From Adhaeribacter aquaticus DSM 16391 (lineage in GTDB: Bacteria; Bacteroidota; Bacteroidia; Cytophagales; Hymenobacteraceae), in the NCBI RefSeq assembly GCF_000473365.1, contig NZ_KI421517.1:1918745-1982744 (forward strand): a DNA stretch of 64,000 bases, written 5' to 3'. Below, one piece after another: positions 26,375-35,460 of the stretch (position 1 is its first letter; each line of letters begins with the position of its first letter). The translations under genes and the position numbers were made by a program. The notes under the pieces are model-generated. The model was not told the DNA's origin. It ran no database searches and saw only the letters and a list, made by a program, of their open reading frames with translations.

Positions 26375-27724
26375 ATGCTTACCCCTATCCACCGCCGCAA
26401 TTTTATTAAAAAAAGTTCTACAGCCGTAGCCGCGATTGCCCTGCTACCCTCCATGGTTTTGGGTTTACCAAAAGAAAAAAAAGCCCGGCTTGGCTTTATT
26501 GGCGTAGGGCTCCGGGGACGAAACCACGTAACCAATACGTTGTTATTTCCAGATGCTGAAATTATAGCTATTTGCGATATTGATCCGAATGCCATAATGG
26601 AAACTCAAAACCTGTTAAAGAAAGCAGGTCGAAAAGCGGCTGCGGTTTATGGAAAAAACGAGCAGGATTTTGAGAACCTGGTAAAACGCCAGGACCTGGA
26701 TGGGGTGGTAATTTCTACTCCCTGGGAGTGGCATGTTCCCATGGCCATAGCTGCCATGAATGCCGGCAAATATGCAGGCATAGAAGTTTCGGCAACCGTA
26801 AAATTGGAAGAATCGTGGCAGCTGGTAGATACCTTTGAACGAACGGGTTCGCACTGTATGATCCTGGAAAATGTGTGTTACCGCCGGGATGTAATGGCTG
26901 TACTGAATATGGTTCGGCAAGGCTTATTTGGTGACATATCCCACCTGCAATGTGGTTACCAACACGATTTACGGCACGTAAAGTTTAATAATGGGCAACA
27001 GCCCTACGGGGGAGGAGTGGAATTTGGGGAGAAAGGTTTTAGTGAAGCCCGCTGGCGCACCCAACACTCCATCGATCGCAACGGGGACTTATACCCCACG
27101 CATGGCCTAGGTCCGGTAGCCCAGATGATTAACATTAACCGGGGCAACCAATTTTTGTACCTGACATCCATGGCCACGAAAAGTGCAGGCTTGCATAAAT
27201 ATATTGTTGATAATGGCGGCGAAAATCATCCGAATGCAAAAGTAAATTTTAAGTTAGGTGATATTGTACAAACCATGATTAAATGCGCCAACGGCGAAAC
27301 TATCTTAATCACCCATGATACTAATTTACCCCGCCCCTATTCGTTAGGCTTCCGGGTACAAGGCACCAATGGTTTGTGGCAGGACGATGGTGATAAGATT
27401 TACCTGGAAAAAATAAGCAAAACGCCCCATGAATGGGAGCCGGATACCGAATACCTTAAAAAATACGATCATAAATATTGGAGAGAATCTGAGCAAGTAG
27501 CCCAAGGTTCCGGCCACGGTGGTATGGATTACTTTGTGATCCGGGATTTTATTCAAGCTGTAAAAAACCGCACAGCCCCACCAATAGATGTGTACGATGC
27601 TGCAGCCTGGTCGGCCATTAGTCCTTTATCTGAAGAATCTATTGTTAAAGGCTCAGCTCCTATTCCTATACCAGACTTTACCCGCGGCAAATGGAAGAAT
27701 GCAAAACCGGTATTTGCATTGTAA
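26375..27724 (+). CDS. GH109-type alpha-N-acetylgalactosaminidase (NAD-dependent, Gfo/Idh/MocA fold), Tat-exported
   Basis: The 449-residue protein starts with a twin-arginine-type signal (HRRNFIKKSSTAVAAIALL). The NAD domain follows (ARLGFIGVGLRGRNH, then AICDIDP). Segments strongly recall Elizabethkingia alpha-N-acetylgalactosaminidase: ILENVCYRRD, RNGDLYPTHGLGPVAQM, GLHKYIVDNGGENHPNAKV, ETILITHDT and PYSLGFRVQGTNGLW. The Tyr and His of YPTHG correspond to substrate-contacting residues in that family. GH109 enzymes cleave alpha-GalNAc by an NAD-dependent oxidation-elimination route. It is the third gene of the operon, 11 bases after the nucleotidyltransferase. The family call is strong; the natural glycan is unknown. 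Confidence 0.86.
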   Translation: MLTPIHRRNFIKKSSTAVAAIALLPSMVLGLPKEKKARLGFIGVGLRGRNHVTNTLLFPDAEIIAICDIDPNAIMETQNLLKKAGRKAAAVYGKNEQDFENLVKRQDLDGVVISTPWEWHVPMAIAAMNAGKYAGIEVSATVKLEESWQLVDTFERTGSHCMILENVCYRRDVMAVLNMVRQGLFGDISHLQCGYQHDLRHVKFNNGQQPYGGGVEFGEKGFSEARWRTQHSIDRNGDLYPTHGLGPVAQMININRGNQFLYLTSMATKSAGLHKYIVDNGGENHPNAKVNFKLGDIVQTMIKCANGETILITHDTNLPRPYSLGFRVQGTNGLWQDDGDKIYLEKISKTPHEWEPDTEYLKKYDHKYWRESEQVAQGSGHGGMDYFVIRDFIQAVKNRTAPPIDVYDAAAWSAISPLSEESIVKGSAPIPIPDFTRGKWKNAKPVFAL

Positions 27725-27761
27725 GGCAATCAAGCCGCTCCATTTAATCCACAAACTTGTA

Positions 27762-27786
27762 AACAGCCTGATAAGAGCAGGCTTGT
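27762..27786. terminator. Candidate bidirectional terminator
   Basis: AGCCTG (27765-27770) and CAGGCT (27778-27783) form a six-base stem with a seven-base loop. It lies in the 69-bp gap between the convergent GH109 and acyltransferase genes. No strong U-run follows. Confidence 0.4.
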
Positions 27787-27793
27787 ATATAAA

Positions 27794-28993
27794 TTAGCTT
27801 TGCTTCATAAAAGGACGTTCTGCAACAAGATAGAACAGATAACTACCTAAAGTAACCAAAGGGGTGGCAACAAAAATAAATAGTAGTGCAGAATGGAGGG
27901 TACCGGTATGTAAGGGATTGATTACATACTGAGAAAAAACCTGCAATAGCGGCGCATGAATAAGGTATAAGCTATAAGCAAAGGTACCAACAAAAACGAC
28001 TGGCTTCCAGGATAAAAATTTATTAAGAACGTTTACTTTACCAGAGGCTATTGCAATTAATAAGGAAGCCGCAAAAAGGCCCATGATTAAATCAATTAGT
28101 ACCACCGACCCATGAAAATAGGTAGCCATGCCGTATTTGTTAATTCCCAGAATAGCCACCGGCGCTAAAAATAAAAGTACTTTCAAAGGCAGCTTTTCCC
28201 TGATCCGGATTAGGTTAGTTTGTTCGGTAAACGCAAAATCTGCCGCTAAAGCTCCTAAAGTAAAAAGTCCTAAATAATTAGCACTTATGGTAATTGGACT
28301 TAATCCCACCGCCTGAAGCGGAACAAGCGCGAAATACAATAAAATTGAAGAAATTACCGCTAAGGCAGATGTGGAAATACCGCCAATCTTTCGCCAAAAA
28401 TAAACTATAACTGGAAACAAAAAATAGATGCGCCACTCCACCGAAATAGACCAGAAAGCGTGATTTATTTTAAGGGAGGTCTCTGAAAATATGTCTTGTA
28501 ATAAAAGGATATGGGTTAGCACGTCCATCTTTGATACCGGAATACTCACATCCCAGTGGGTGCCGGTTTCTGCGCCAATAATGGTAATAATCAAAAATAA
28601 AGACAATCCCATTGCCAGAAAATAAGGCGGTAAAATTCGTCGGGCCCTTTTAAAATAAAATTCAGATACGCTTGTTTTTAGTTTTCCATTAAACCGAGTA
28701 ACCGGCAGCATTAAGCAGAAGCCCGAAATTACTATGAATAAATCTACTGCTAATCGTCCATGCCGGAACATAAAGGCAAGTAACTTCACCAGGGTTGGCT
28801 CCCCATCTGCATTTTCCACTATTGACTGCCCTGATGCCCCATTGATTTGTAATAAGGCATGGTGTAAAACAACATAAAGCGCAGCTAGCCCCCGCAAACC
28901 GTCTAAATATGCTAAATGAACTTTTGCTTTTTTTATCTGAGGCTGCTCGAACGTTGTTAACGTTTTTGTTTTAGTAAACCCTTTATTCTCCAA
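27794..28993 (-). CDS. Acyltransferase family 3 membrane protein
   Basis: The 399-residue protein has about ten membrane segments. The family signature near the start, YLDGLRGLAALYVVLHHALLQ, includes the expected His. A conserved Arg follows in RRILPPYF and a Trp-Ser-Ile-Ser-Val-Glu motif in HAFWSISVEWRIYF. OafA/YrhL-type proteins move acyl groups onto surface glycans or other lipophilic acceptors across the inner membrane. It is convergent with the GH109 operon and has no close co-directional partner, so its acceptor is unknown. Confidence 0.85.
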   Translation of the reverse strand: MENKGFTKTKTLTTFEQPQIKKAKVHLAYLDGLRGLAALYVVLHHALLQINGASGQSIVENADGEPTLVKLLAFMFRHGRLAVDLFIVISGFCLMLPVTRFNGKLKTSVSEFYFKRARRILPPYFLAMGLSLFLIITIIGAETGTHWDVSIPVSKMDVLTHILLLQDIFSETSLKINHAFWSISVEWRIYFLFPVIVYFWRKIGGISTSALAVISSILLYFALVPLQAVGLSPITISANYLGLFTLGALAADFAFTEQTNLIRIREKLPLKVLLFLAPVAILGINKYGMATYFHGSVVLIDLIMGLFAASLLIAIASGKVNVLNKFLSWKPVVFVGTFAYSLYLIHAPLLQVFSQYVINPLHTGTLHSALLFIFVATPLVTLGSYLFYLVAERPFMKQS

Positions 28994-29458
28994 AATTCTT
29001 ACACTTATTCATTGTTTCTGAAACAATAATTAACTAAAGTAAGGGAAACTTTTTAATTTTAATAATATAATTTTTTAATTACAGCCCGCACTCATTTTAA
29101 TCACAGAATATTGCTTTATTTCTATTTTTAGTAAACCTGTTCCTGCTGCATATTTATTACATTAATTTGAGATGCTAAAAAGGATTTTTATTATTTATTA
29201 TTTTACTTACAATTAGAATGAAACCAATTGAAACAATAGAAGCAAACACTTTTGAAGGAGCTTTATCTATTTGAGAAAGTAAGAAAATATATACAGAAGT
29301 ATTAGATAAAAGTATTGTCCCTAAAAGATTCCTGAATTGATAGGCAATTATTAATCAATTAGAGTTTAAGCAATTAGGTTCTAAAACTGTTCTTCTATTT
29401 TACAAATGGGCACAAAAAAAAGATCTAGGCTTTGGGCGAGGCTAATCTAATAATTAAC
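28994..29458. other. Intergenic region with a possible decayed coding remnant
   Basis: The 465-bp gap is AT-rich. From 29217 the plus strand reads MKPIETIEANTFEGALSI and is then interrupted by stops, with codon-like stretches continuing to about 29450. I cannot assign it to a family; it may be the remnant of a small gene. Nothing else is visible. Confidence 0.35.
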
Positions 29459-30487
29459 TCATTTCTTTTTACCCTTGCTATTGGCAGCAGATCTACCCGG
29501 CTGCATCATCAGGTTTTCTATTTCCTCAGTAACTTTTACAAACGGCATGGCCTCGGTTAAATAAATATGCGGACCAGTAAGATCGTCTTGCCACGTATTA
29601 CTCCCGTCTGTTCTGTTAACAACGATATGTCCGCGTTTAGATCCAAAATAAGGCGCAACACCCCGTATTCCAACCAAAACGGCAGTTTGGTCCCAACTTT
29701 GCCGCCCATTTCGGTCTTTTTCACTTCTAGCCATGCACCAGGTAAATACATCTTTTACCGGGCCTTGTAGTTTCTCATTGGCAATAACCCGTAAGCCGGT
29801 TCTTACCTGACTACCTATTTCGTAACCACTTAAAGTTATGGAGGTTGGCCAGGCTTCAAATACCTTAGCCGCCGACAAGGTGTCCATGTACACATTATAC
29901 TCCCGGCCCTGGGGGAAAGCCCCTGCCATGGAAACTAAATTTTTCACCTTTTGCCGTACCAATTCTGTACCCGTTAACTTTGAATTCTCATCCGGGCTAG
30001 ACTCCAACAAATCGGCCAGGTTGGTTAAAAACCCTATGGTTATAATAGTCACACTTTTATCTGGTTGGCTAGCTAATACTTTACGGTACGTCTGTACGGC
30101 ATCGGGTGCTGCAGCCGTAGTGGTAAATTTATGCGGGTATTTTTGCACCAGCATTTCCGGCCATTTTTGGCCTGCACCGGCATTCACTGCTTTCCCTTTA
30201 GGAGCACCCGTAGGCAAATTGGGACGGCCAAAACAAGTGTTAAGAATATCAATAGTTGGCACCACCAATTCATGCTTATTACAAGATATGACCGCCAATG
30301 GCTTAACTTCTCCCTGATCGGCCAAGGCATGAAAAACAGCCATAGCACCTGCATCATCATAATCTGGTCCAATATCAGTATCCAGAATTACCGGAACCGG
30401 TACTTTTGCTTTTTGTCCGACTACCGGAATTATAGCCGCCCAGAATAAACCCAACAACATCAAAAGCTCAAAGTTCTTGTATTTCAT
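29459..30487 (-). CDS. Exported nucleoside hydrolase-like protein
   Basis: The 342-residue protein has an N-terminal signal peptide (LLMLLGLFWAAIIPVVG). The family metal-binding motif follows in VILDTDIGPDYDDAGAM, in which the spaced Asp residues bind Ca2+. ITIGFLTNLADLL, the conserved segment lining the active site, and an Asp in SWDQTAVLVGIRG near the C-terminus complete the pattern. Family members hydrolyse the N-glycosidic bond of nucleosides, releasing a base and ribose. Export suggests scavenging in the periplasm. Substrate preference cannot be told. The basic C-terminal tail (SKGKKK) is unusual but short. Confidence 0.85.
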   Translation of the reverse strand: MKYKNFELLMLLGLFWAAIIPVVGQKAKVPVPVILDTDIGPDYDDAGAMAVFHALADQGEVKPLAVISCNKHELVVPTIDILNTCFGRPNLPTGAPKGKAVNAGAGQKWPEMLVQKYPHKFTTTAAAPDAVQTYRKVLASQPDKSVTIITIGFLTNLADLLESSPDENSKLTGTELVRQKVKNLVSMAGAFPQGREYNVYMDTLSAAKVFEAWPTSITLSGYEIGSQVRTGLRVIANEKLQGPVKDVFTWCMARSEKDRNGRQSWDQTAVLVGIRGVAPYFGSKRGHIVVNRTDGSNTWQDDLTGPHIYLTEAMPFVKVTEEIENLMMQPGRSAANSKGKKK

Positions 30488-30610
30488 ATATAATTTGTGG
30501 TTATCAATACTTATTTGTTTTAAGCCTTTCCAGGTTCAAGTACCTGGTTATAACATGTGAATCTGCAAGCTATCCGAGCATTTCTAATTATTTATTAAGT
30601 GGTAATCTTA

Positions 30611-31522
30611 TTAGATCCCAGTGTTTTCCTGTACCTTTTGAATAAAAATATCATTTATGCTAGGCACTTTCTCCTGAAAATAATGAATTTCTACCGAGGC
30701 TATTAAATAACGTAACAAATCGTTTGGCTTTGTTTCATTTTGTAATTGAATGGATGCCCTGAAAAAGCCATTACTTTCGGTTTGTTCCAACACTTTAAAA
30801 TCTGGCGAAAGCACCATTAATTTACCTGCTCCTTCTACCAGATAGGTACTGGTTTTATAAATATCTTTAATTGCTTTTACTGATCCATCCAGTACTTTAC
30901 GGGACCGGTTTATCAAAGCAATATTATCACACAGTTCTTCTACGGACTCCATGCGGTGGGTAGAAAAAATAATGGTACTACCTTTATCCCGCAATTCTAA
31001 TATTTCATCCTTAATTAAATTAGCATTTATGGGGTCGAAACCTGAAAAGGGCTCATCCAGAATAATTAATTCTGGTTCATGCAGCACCGTAGCCATAAAC
31101 TGTACCTTTTGCTGCATACCTTTAGAAAGGTCCTCAATGTTTTTATTCATCCAGGAGCCAATATCAAACTTAGCTATCCAGGTTTTTATTTTTTGGCCCG
31201 CTTCCTGCCGCGTCAAGCCTTTTAGTTGGGCCAGGTACATAAGCTGCTCCCCTACCTTCATCTTTTTATAAAGGCCGCGTTCTTCCGGCAGATAGCCCAT
31301 ATTTTTGATATGGTCGGGTTTTAATGGTTCCCCTTTAAAGTAAATTTCACCGGTATCGGCCCCGGTAATTTGCGTTATAATTCTAATAAGGGAAGTTTTG
31401 CCAGCGCCATTAGGTCCTAACAAGCCAAAAATACTTTTCTCTGGAACTTCAAAATTAATATCCTGCAGGGCTACATGGTCGGCGTATTGCTTAGATACTC
31501 CGGCTATTTTTAAAATACTCAA
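30611..31522 (-). CDS. ABC transporter ATP-binding protein (DUF4162-type C-terminus), without adjacent permease
   Basis: The 303-residue ATPase has Walker A GLLGPNGAGKTSLIR, signature LSKGMQQKVQ, Walker B ELIILDEPFSGFDP and the switch His in IIFSTHRMES. The C-terminal 80 residues resemble DUF4162, found in NatA-like exporters. Such ATPases normally pair with an ABC-2 permease encoded next to them. Here the downstream neighbour is the nucleoside hydrolase and the upstream one is dnaJ, so the partner must be elsewhere. The transported substrate is unknown. Confidence 0.88.
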   Translation of the reverse strand: MSILKIAGVSKQYADHVALQDINFEVPEKSIFGLLGPNGAGKTSLIRIITQITGADTGEIYFKGEPLKPDHIKNMGYLPEERGLYKKMKVGEQLMYLAQLKGLTRQEAGQKIKTWIAKFDIGSWMNKNIEDLSKGMQQKVQFMATVLHEPELIILDEPFSGFDPINANLIKDEILELRDKGSTIIFSTHRMESVEELCDNIALINRSRKVLDGSVKAIKDIYKTSTYLVEGAGKLMVLSPDFKVLEQTESNGFFRASIQLQNETKPNDLLRYLIASVEIHYFQEKVPSINDIFIQKVQENTGI

Positions 31523-31644
31523 GGCAGTGGTTTTTCACCAAAGTTAATAGATATTCTTTCATCTCCAAGAAGCAGAACAATAGCACCATCTATATTAGCC
31601 GTAATAATCAGCCTGTATATAAATCCATAAACTTATGTACTTAT

Positions 31645-31686
31645 AAAACAAAAGAGGCGCTGAAAATTCAGCGCCTCTTTTGTTTG
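31645..31686. terminator. Strong hairpin terminator after dnaJ
   Basis: ACAAAAGAGGCGCTGAA and TTCAGCGCCTCTTTTGT form a long perfect stem with a minimal loop, flanked by A and T runs on either side. It lies 15 bases after the dnaJ stop on the minus strand and should stop transcription in both directions. Confidence 0.85.
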
Positions 31687-31700
31687 TTATAATTTATTTC

Positions 31701-32846
31701 TTATTGAAAATACTCTTTCATTTTCTCAAAGAAACCTTTTTCGTGTTTACCCGGATGGGGAATAAAATTGTCGGAAGTGCGCAGCCTCTCCAGTATCTGG
31801 CGCTCTTCATTGGTTACATTCTTCGGCGTCCAGACATTGATATGAATCAGCTGATCGCCTTTGCCATACCCATTCAAGTCTTTGATACCTTTACCACGTA
31901 ACCGCAATATTTTACCGCCTTGTGTTCCCGGATCTATCTTGATTTTTACTTTACCTTCAATAGTTGGTACTTCTACCGTAGACCCCAGAGTAGCATCCAC
32001 GAAGCTGATATATTGATCGTAGACAATATTGTTACCATCGCGCTTTAACACCGGATGCGGTTCTTCTTCAATCTGGATTAACAAATCGCCGGCAACACCA
32101 CCTCTTTCTGGTACGTTACCTTTGCCGCTCATCGATAACTGCATGCCATCAGCCACACCAGCCGGCACATTTATGGCAATCACTTCTTCGCGTAACTCAC
32201 GACCTTCGCCATGGCAGGTATCGCATTTTTGCGTAACACGTCTCCCTTCGCCATCGCAAGTCGGACACGTAGAAGTAGATACCATTTGTCCTAACATGGT
32301 ATTCACCACCTTTTTCACCTGACCGGAACCCTGGCAGCTGGAACAGGTTTGCAAAGAAGCACCATTTTTAGAGCCGTTACCACCACAAGTATTACAAGCT
32401 ATATAGCGTTTTACTTTAATTTTTTTCTCAACACCATTGGCTACTTCTTCCAGGTCAAGCTTCAGTTTAATCCGAAGGTTAGAACCTTTCCGTACCCGGC
32501 GACCACCTGAACGACCACCACCAAAGAAGCTTTCAAATGGACTGCCGCCCCCACCGAAGATATCTCCGAACTGGGAGAAAATATCGTCCATGTTCATATG
32601 GCCGGCGCCACCGCCTGCACCATTCACTCCCTGGTGGCCGAAACGGTCGTAACGGGCCCGTTTATCCGGATCACTCAGGATTTCATAGGCTTCTGCTGCT
32701 TCTTTAAATTTATCTTCCGCAGTCGGATCATCCGGGTTTTTATCCGGATGGTATTTAATGGCTATCTTACGATACGCCTTTTTAATTTCATCAGCAGAGG
32801 CATTTTTGCTAATTTCTAAAACCTCGTAATAATCTCTTTTAGCCAT
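31701..32846 (-). CDS. dnaJ: Chaperone protein DnaJ
   Basis: The 381-residue co-chaperone stimulates DnaK ATPase activity and delivers unfolded clients. The J domain occupies residues 1-70 with the HPD motif in [11 protein letters not shown] Gly/Phe-rich linker follows ([14 protein letters not shown]). The zinc-finger domain has four CxxCxGxG-type repeats: [24 protein letters not shown] and CDTCHGEG. The C-terminal client-binding domains end in a normal DnaJ tail. The start is three bases after the grpE stop, giving a grpE-dnaJ operon. Confidence 0.97.
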   Translation of the reverse strand: MAKRDYYEVLEISKNASADEIKKAYRKIAIKYHPDKNPDDPTAEDKFKEAAEAYEILSDPDKRARYDRFGHQGVNGAGGGAGHMNMDDIFSQFGDIFGGGGSPFESFFGGGRSGGRRVRKGSNLRIKLKLDLEEVANGVEKKIKVKRYIACNTCGGNGSKNGASLQTCSSCQGSGQVKKVVNTMLGQMVSTSTCPTCDGEGRRVTQKCDTCHGEGRELREEVIAINVPAGVADGMQLSMSGKGNVPERGGVAGDLLIQIEEEPHPVLKRDGNNIVYDQYISFVDATLGSTVEVPTIEGKVKIKIDPGTQGGKILRLRGKGIKDLNGYGKGDQLIHINVWTPKNVTNEERQILERLRTSDNFIPHPGKHEKGFFEKMKEYFQ

Positions 32847-32849
32847 GGC

Positions 32850-33416
32850 CTATGCTCCAATAACAACTTTAGCAAACCGGATAACCTTATCATTCAGGTA
32901 ATATCCTTTTTCAACTTCATCAATCACTTTCCCCTTCAGGTTTTCGTCCGGGGCCGGAATCTGGGTAATTGCCTCGTGTATTTCTGCATCAAAAGCACTG
33001 CCTTGTGCATCCATAGGTTTTAAGCCTTTTTGTTGCAGAATATTAGTCAATTTGTTAAAAATCAATTCAACACCTTCTTTCACAGATTCTACATCCTGAA
33101 CATTTTGCATGGATTGGCGAGCCCGCTCAAAATCATCCACCACTGGCAGTAAAGCCACTACCATTTCCTGATTAGCGGTTTTAAGCAATTCCATCCGTTC
33201 CTTAGATGTCCGGCGCTTATAATTATCAAATTCGGAATACAGCCGCAAGTATTTATCTTTCATTTCTGCTAACTCCGCTTCGGTTTTGTTTTGCCCAGAA
33301 GTTTCAGCAGTATCTTCCGCAGCTGCTTCATCAGTTGCCTGAACCTGATCTTGCTCGGTAATATTATTTATGTCTTGTTCTTCTTGTTCTGGTGTATTAT
33401 TGATATCTGCTGACAT
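32850..33416 (-). CDS. grpE: Nucleotide exchange factor GrpE
   Basis: The 188-residue protein releases ADP from DnaK. A low-complexity acidic N-terminus (about 1-50) is followed by a long coiled coil (AELAEMKDKYLRLYSEFDNY). The conserved beta-domain contains FDAEIHEAITQIP and DEVEKGYYLNDKVIRFAKV. Length is usual. It is the first gene of the grpE-dnaJ operon. Heat control is expected for this pair, but no CIRCE-type repeat is visible upstream. Confidence 0.96.
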   Translation of the reverse strand: MSADINNTPEQEEQDINNITEQDQVQATDEAAAEDTAETSGQNKTEAELAEMKDKYLRLYSEFDNYKRRTSKERMELLKTANQEMVVALLPVVDDFERARQSMQNVQDVESVKEGVELIFNKLTNILQQKGLKPMDAQGSAFDAEIHEAITQIPAPDENLKGKVIDEVEKGYYLNDKVIRFAKVVIGA

Positions 33417-33499
33417 AATTTATAATTTCTTCGGTTTTATTCTTGCCAATATGTATTTACAATTAATCTGCCAAACCCATGAAAGTGACAAACTGGCAT

Positions 33500-34330
33500 T
33501 TACTTAACTATTAATTCTTTTGTATTAAATTCCTCAATTAAATTGTTATCCTTGATTCCTTGATAAGAATGAAACAATTTATATCCCTTCCGCCACAGAA
33601 TTTGAACAAAATAAAAGATAAGAACCAGCAACATAAAGTGCATAACTGGGCTTCTGGTAACATATCCAGTGACAACATGAAATAAACGTGCATTCTCCGC
33701 AGGAAATTCATTAATCGCCCCTATCTGCTGCTTTGAAAATATTCTTTTTACTTCTACGGGCGTTAAACTTTTAGAATATGCTTTAGTTAGATAACCATTT
33801 TCTAAATAAATATTCAATGAATCGTGCAGGAAACCAGAATAAATCGGCTCCTTGTCAGGATCAAATACGTGCCAAGTTTTGTCATAAAAGGTTTCCAGAA
33901 CAAAATGTCCACTAAGTCCTAATTTCCTTACCTGATATCCTCTTTTTCGCAAGACCTCCATCATCACTATCGACTGTTGACTACAGGCAGCCATTGGATG
34001 TTTGACTAAATCATTTGGAATAACAATAGCTGATAAATGATCCCAGATAACTTTCCCAGCAAGACAGGCCAACCAATTATCTTGTATAGAATAATGAGAA
34101 AAACCATGGTAAAATTTTTTTTCAATCACCTGATTGACCAAAAAGGCATCGTCCTTTGATGGTGCTGAAATATTACCTGCTAATCCACAACTATCTATAT
34201 AAGCATTAAGTTTTTCAATGGTATTTAATTTTATTAATGATTTATCAAAAGCCTCACCTTCTTTAAAAAACTGCCCTTTTACTTCAAAAAACGCAAACAA
34301 TAAAAGAAAAAACCAAACAAATTTCTGCAT
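33500..34330 (-). CDS. Membrane-anchored transglutaminase-like protein of unknown role
   Basis: About 276 residues; ATG at 34330 (MQKFVWFFLLLFAFF) gives a compact signal peptide, with an alternative start three codons upstream. The middle carries a transglutaminase-like triad in the right order: Cys in PMAACSQQS (about 115), His in LGLSGHFVLETFY (about 145) and Asp in WHVFDPDKEP (about 160). A single membrane helix near residue 230 (VMHFMLLVLIFYFVQIL) is followed by a basic cytoplasmic tail. It would therefore display a cysteine-protease-type domain in the periplasm. I do not recognise a named family. Its neighbours are grpE and obgE; context gives no clue to function. Confidence 0.7.
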   Translation of the reverse strand: MQKFVWFFLLLFAFFEVKGQFFKEGEAFDKSLIKLNTIEKLNAYIDSCGLAGNISAPSKDDAFLVNQVIEKKFYHGFSHYSIQDNWLACLAGKVIWDHLSAIVIPNDLVKHPMAACSQQSIVMMEVLRKRGYQVRKLGLSGHFVLETFYDKTWHVFDPDKEPIYSGFLHDSLNIYLENGYLTKAYSKSLTPVEVKRIFSKQQIGAINEFPAENARLFHVVTGYVTRSPVMHFMLLVLIFYFVQILWRKGYKLFHSYQGIKDNNLIEEFNTKELIVK

Positions 34331-34368
34331 TTTAATCAAATCCTTTAATTTATTGCAAATTAAAGCAA

Positions 34369-35364
34369 TTAATCAGAATTTAGTGTTTTCCAGATTAAAT
34401 CTTTTAATTGGGTTATTCCTTTTTGTGTAAGACTGGAAATAAACACAACCGGTAAATCCTGAGGTAAGGTTGTTTTTATTTCCCTTTCCAGTTCATCATC
34501 GATTAAATCGGTTTTCGTGATGGCTAACATTCGTTTCTTCTCTAAGAGTTCCGGGTTAAAAGTTTTTAGCTCATTTATTAAAACCTTGTACTCTTCAGCT
34601 ATACTGGCACTTTCTACAGAAATCATAAAAAGCAATATAGAATTTCGTTCAATATGTTTTAAAAACCGGATTCCTAGCCCTCTCCCTTCTGAAGCCCCTT
34701 CAATAATACCTGGGATATCGGCCATTACAAACGATTTATAATCCCGGTAACTCACAACGCCTAAATTTGGAACCAGCGTAGTAAAAGGATAATTAGCAAT
34801 TTTAGGTTTTGCGGCTGATACGACAGAAAGCAACGTAGATTTACCTGCATTAGGAAACCCTACCAAGCCCACATCCGCTAAGAGTTTCAACTCCAGAATT
34901 ACCCATTCCTCTAAACCAGGTTCACCGGGTTGAGCATATCGGGGAGTTTGGTTTGTAGGCGATTTATAATGTGCATTACCCTGCCCTCCCCGACCACCAG
35001 GTGTCAGGATTTCTATTTGTCCGTCTTCAATAATTTCAGCTTTGATTTCACCGGTTTCGGCATCTCGGGCAATTGTTCCAATAGGTACTTCCAAAATTAC
35101 ATCTTCGCCATTAGCTCCGGTTGAATGGCTGGACCCGCCACTCTCACCAGGCTTGGCTATCACGTGTTTCATGTACTGCAAATGCAGTAACGTCCAGAGT
35201 TGCTTGTTCCCTTTTAAGATTATATGGCCTCCTCTGCCGCCATCACCGCCATCCGGGCCACCTTTAGCATTCTTTTTATCGCGGTGCAAATGAGCCGATC
35301 CTGCCCCTCCATGTCCGGACCGGCAGCAAATTTTTACGTAATCAATGAAACTAGATGATGCCAC
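34369..35364 (-). CDS. obgE: GTPase ObgE/CgtA
   Basis: The 331-residue ribosome-associated GTPase has the glycine-rich Obg fold at residues 1-158 ([25 protein letters not shown]). The G domain follows: G1 [12 protein letters not shown]3 [12 protein letters not shown] and NKxD-type TKTDLI. It lacks the C-terminal OCT extension of longer orthologues, as is usual in Bacteroidota. The role is in large-subunit assembly and stress response. It is downstream of adk, with a long hairpin between the two. Confidence 0.96.
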   Translation of the reverse strand: MASSSFIDYVKICCRSGHGGAGSAHLHRDKKNAKGGPDGGDGGRGGHIILKGNKQLWTLLHLQYMKHVIAKPGESGGSSHSTGANGEDVILEVPIGTIARDAETGEIKAEIIEDGQIEILTPGGRGGQGNAHYKSPTNQTPRYAQPGEPGLEEWVILELKLLADVGLVGFPNAGKSTLLSVVSAAKPKIANYPFTTLVPNLGVVSYRDYKSFVMADIPGIIEGASEGRGLGIRFLKHIERNSILLFMISVESASIAEEYKVLINELKTFNPELLEKKRMLAITKTDLIDDELEREIKTTLPQDLPVVFISSLTQKGITQLKDLIWKTLNSD

Positions 35365-35400
35365 AGGAAATATGTTTTAAATTGGGTATAGCTATAAAAA

Positions 35401-35445
35401 CATTAGTCGTACTTCTTTATATAAAATAAAGTTGTACGACTAATG
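35401..35445. terminator. Hairpin between adk and obgE
   Basis: CATTAGTCGTAC (35401-35412) and GTACGACTAATG (35434-35445) form a perfect 12-base stem, with further A/T pairing inside. It starts 16 bases after the adk stop on the minus strand. A terminator or attenuator between adk and obgE is likely. Confidence 0.7.
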
Positions 35446-35460
35446 CCGAGCTTAATAAAA

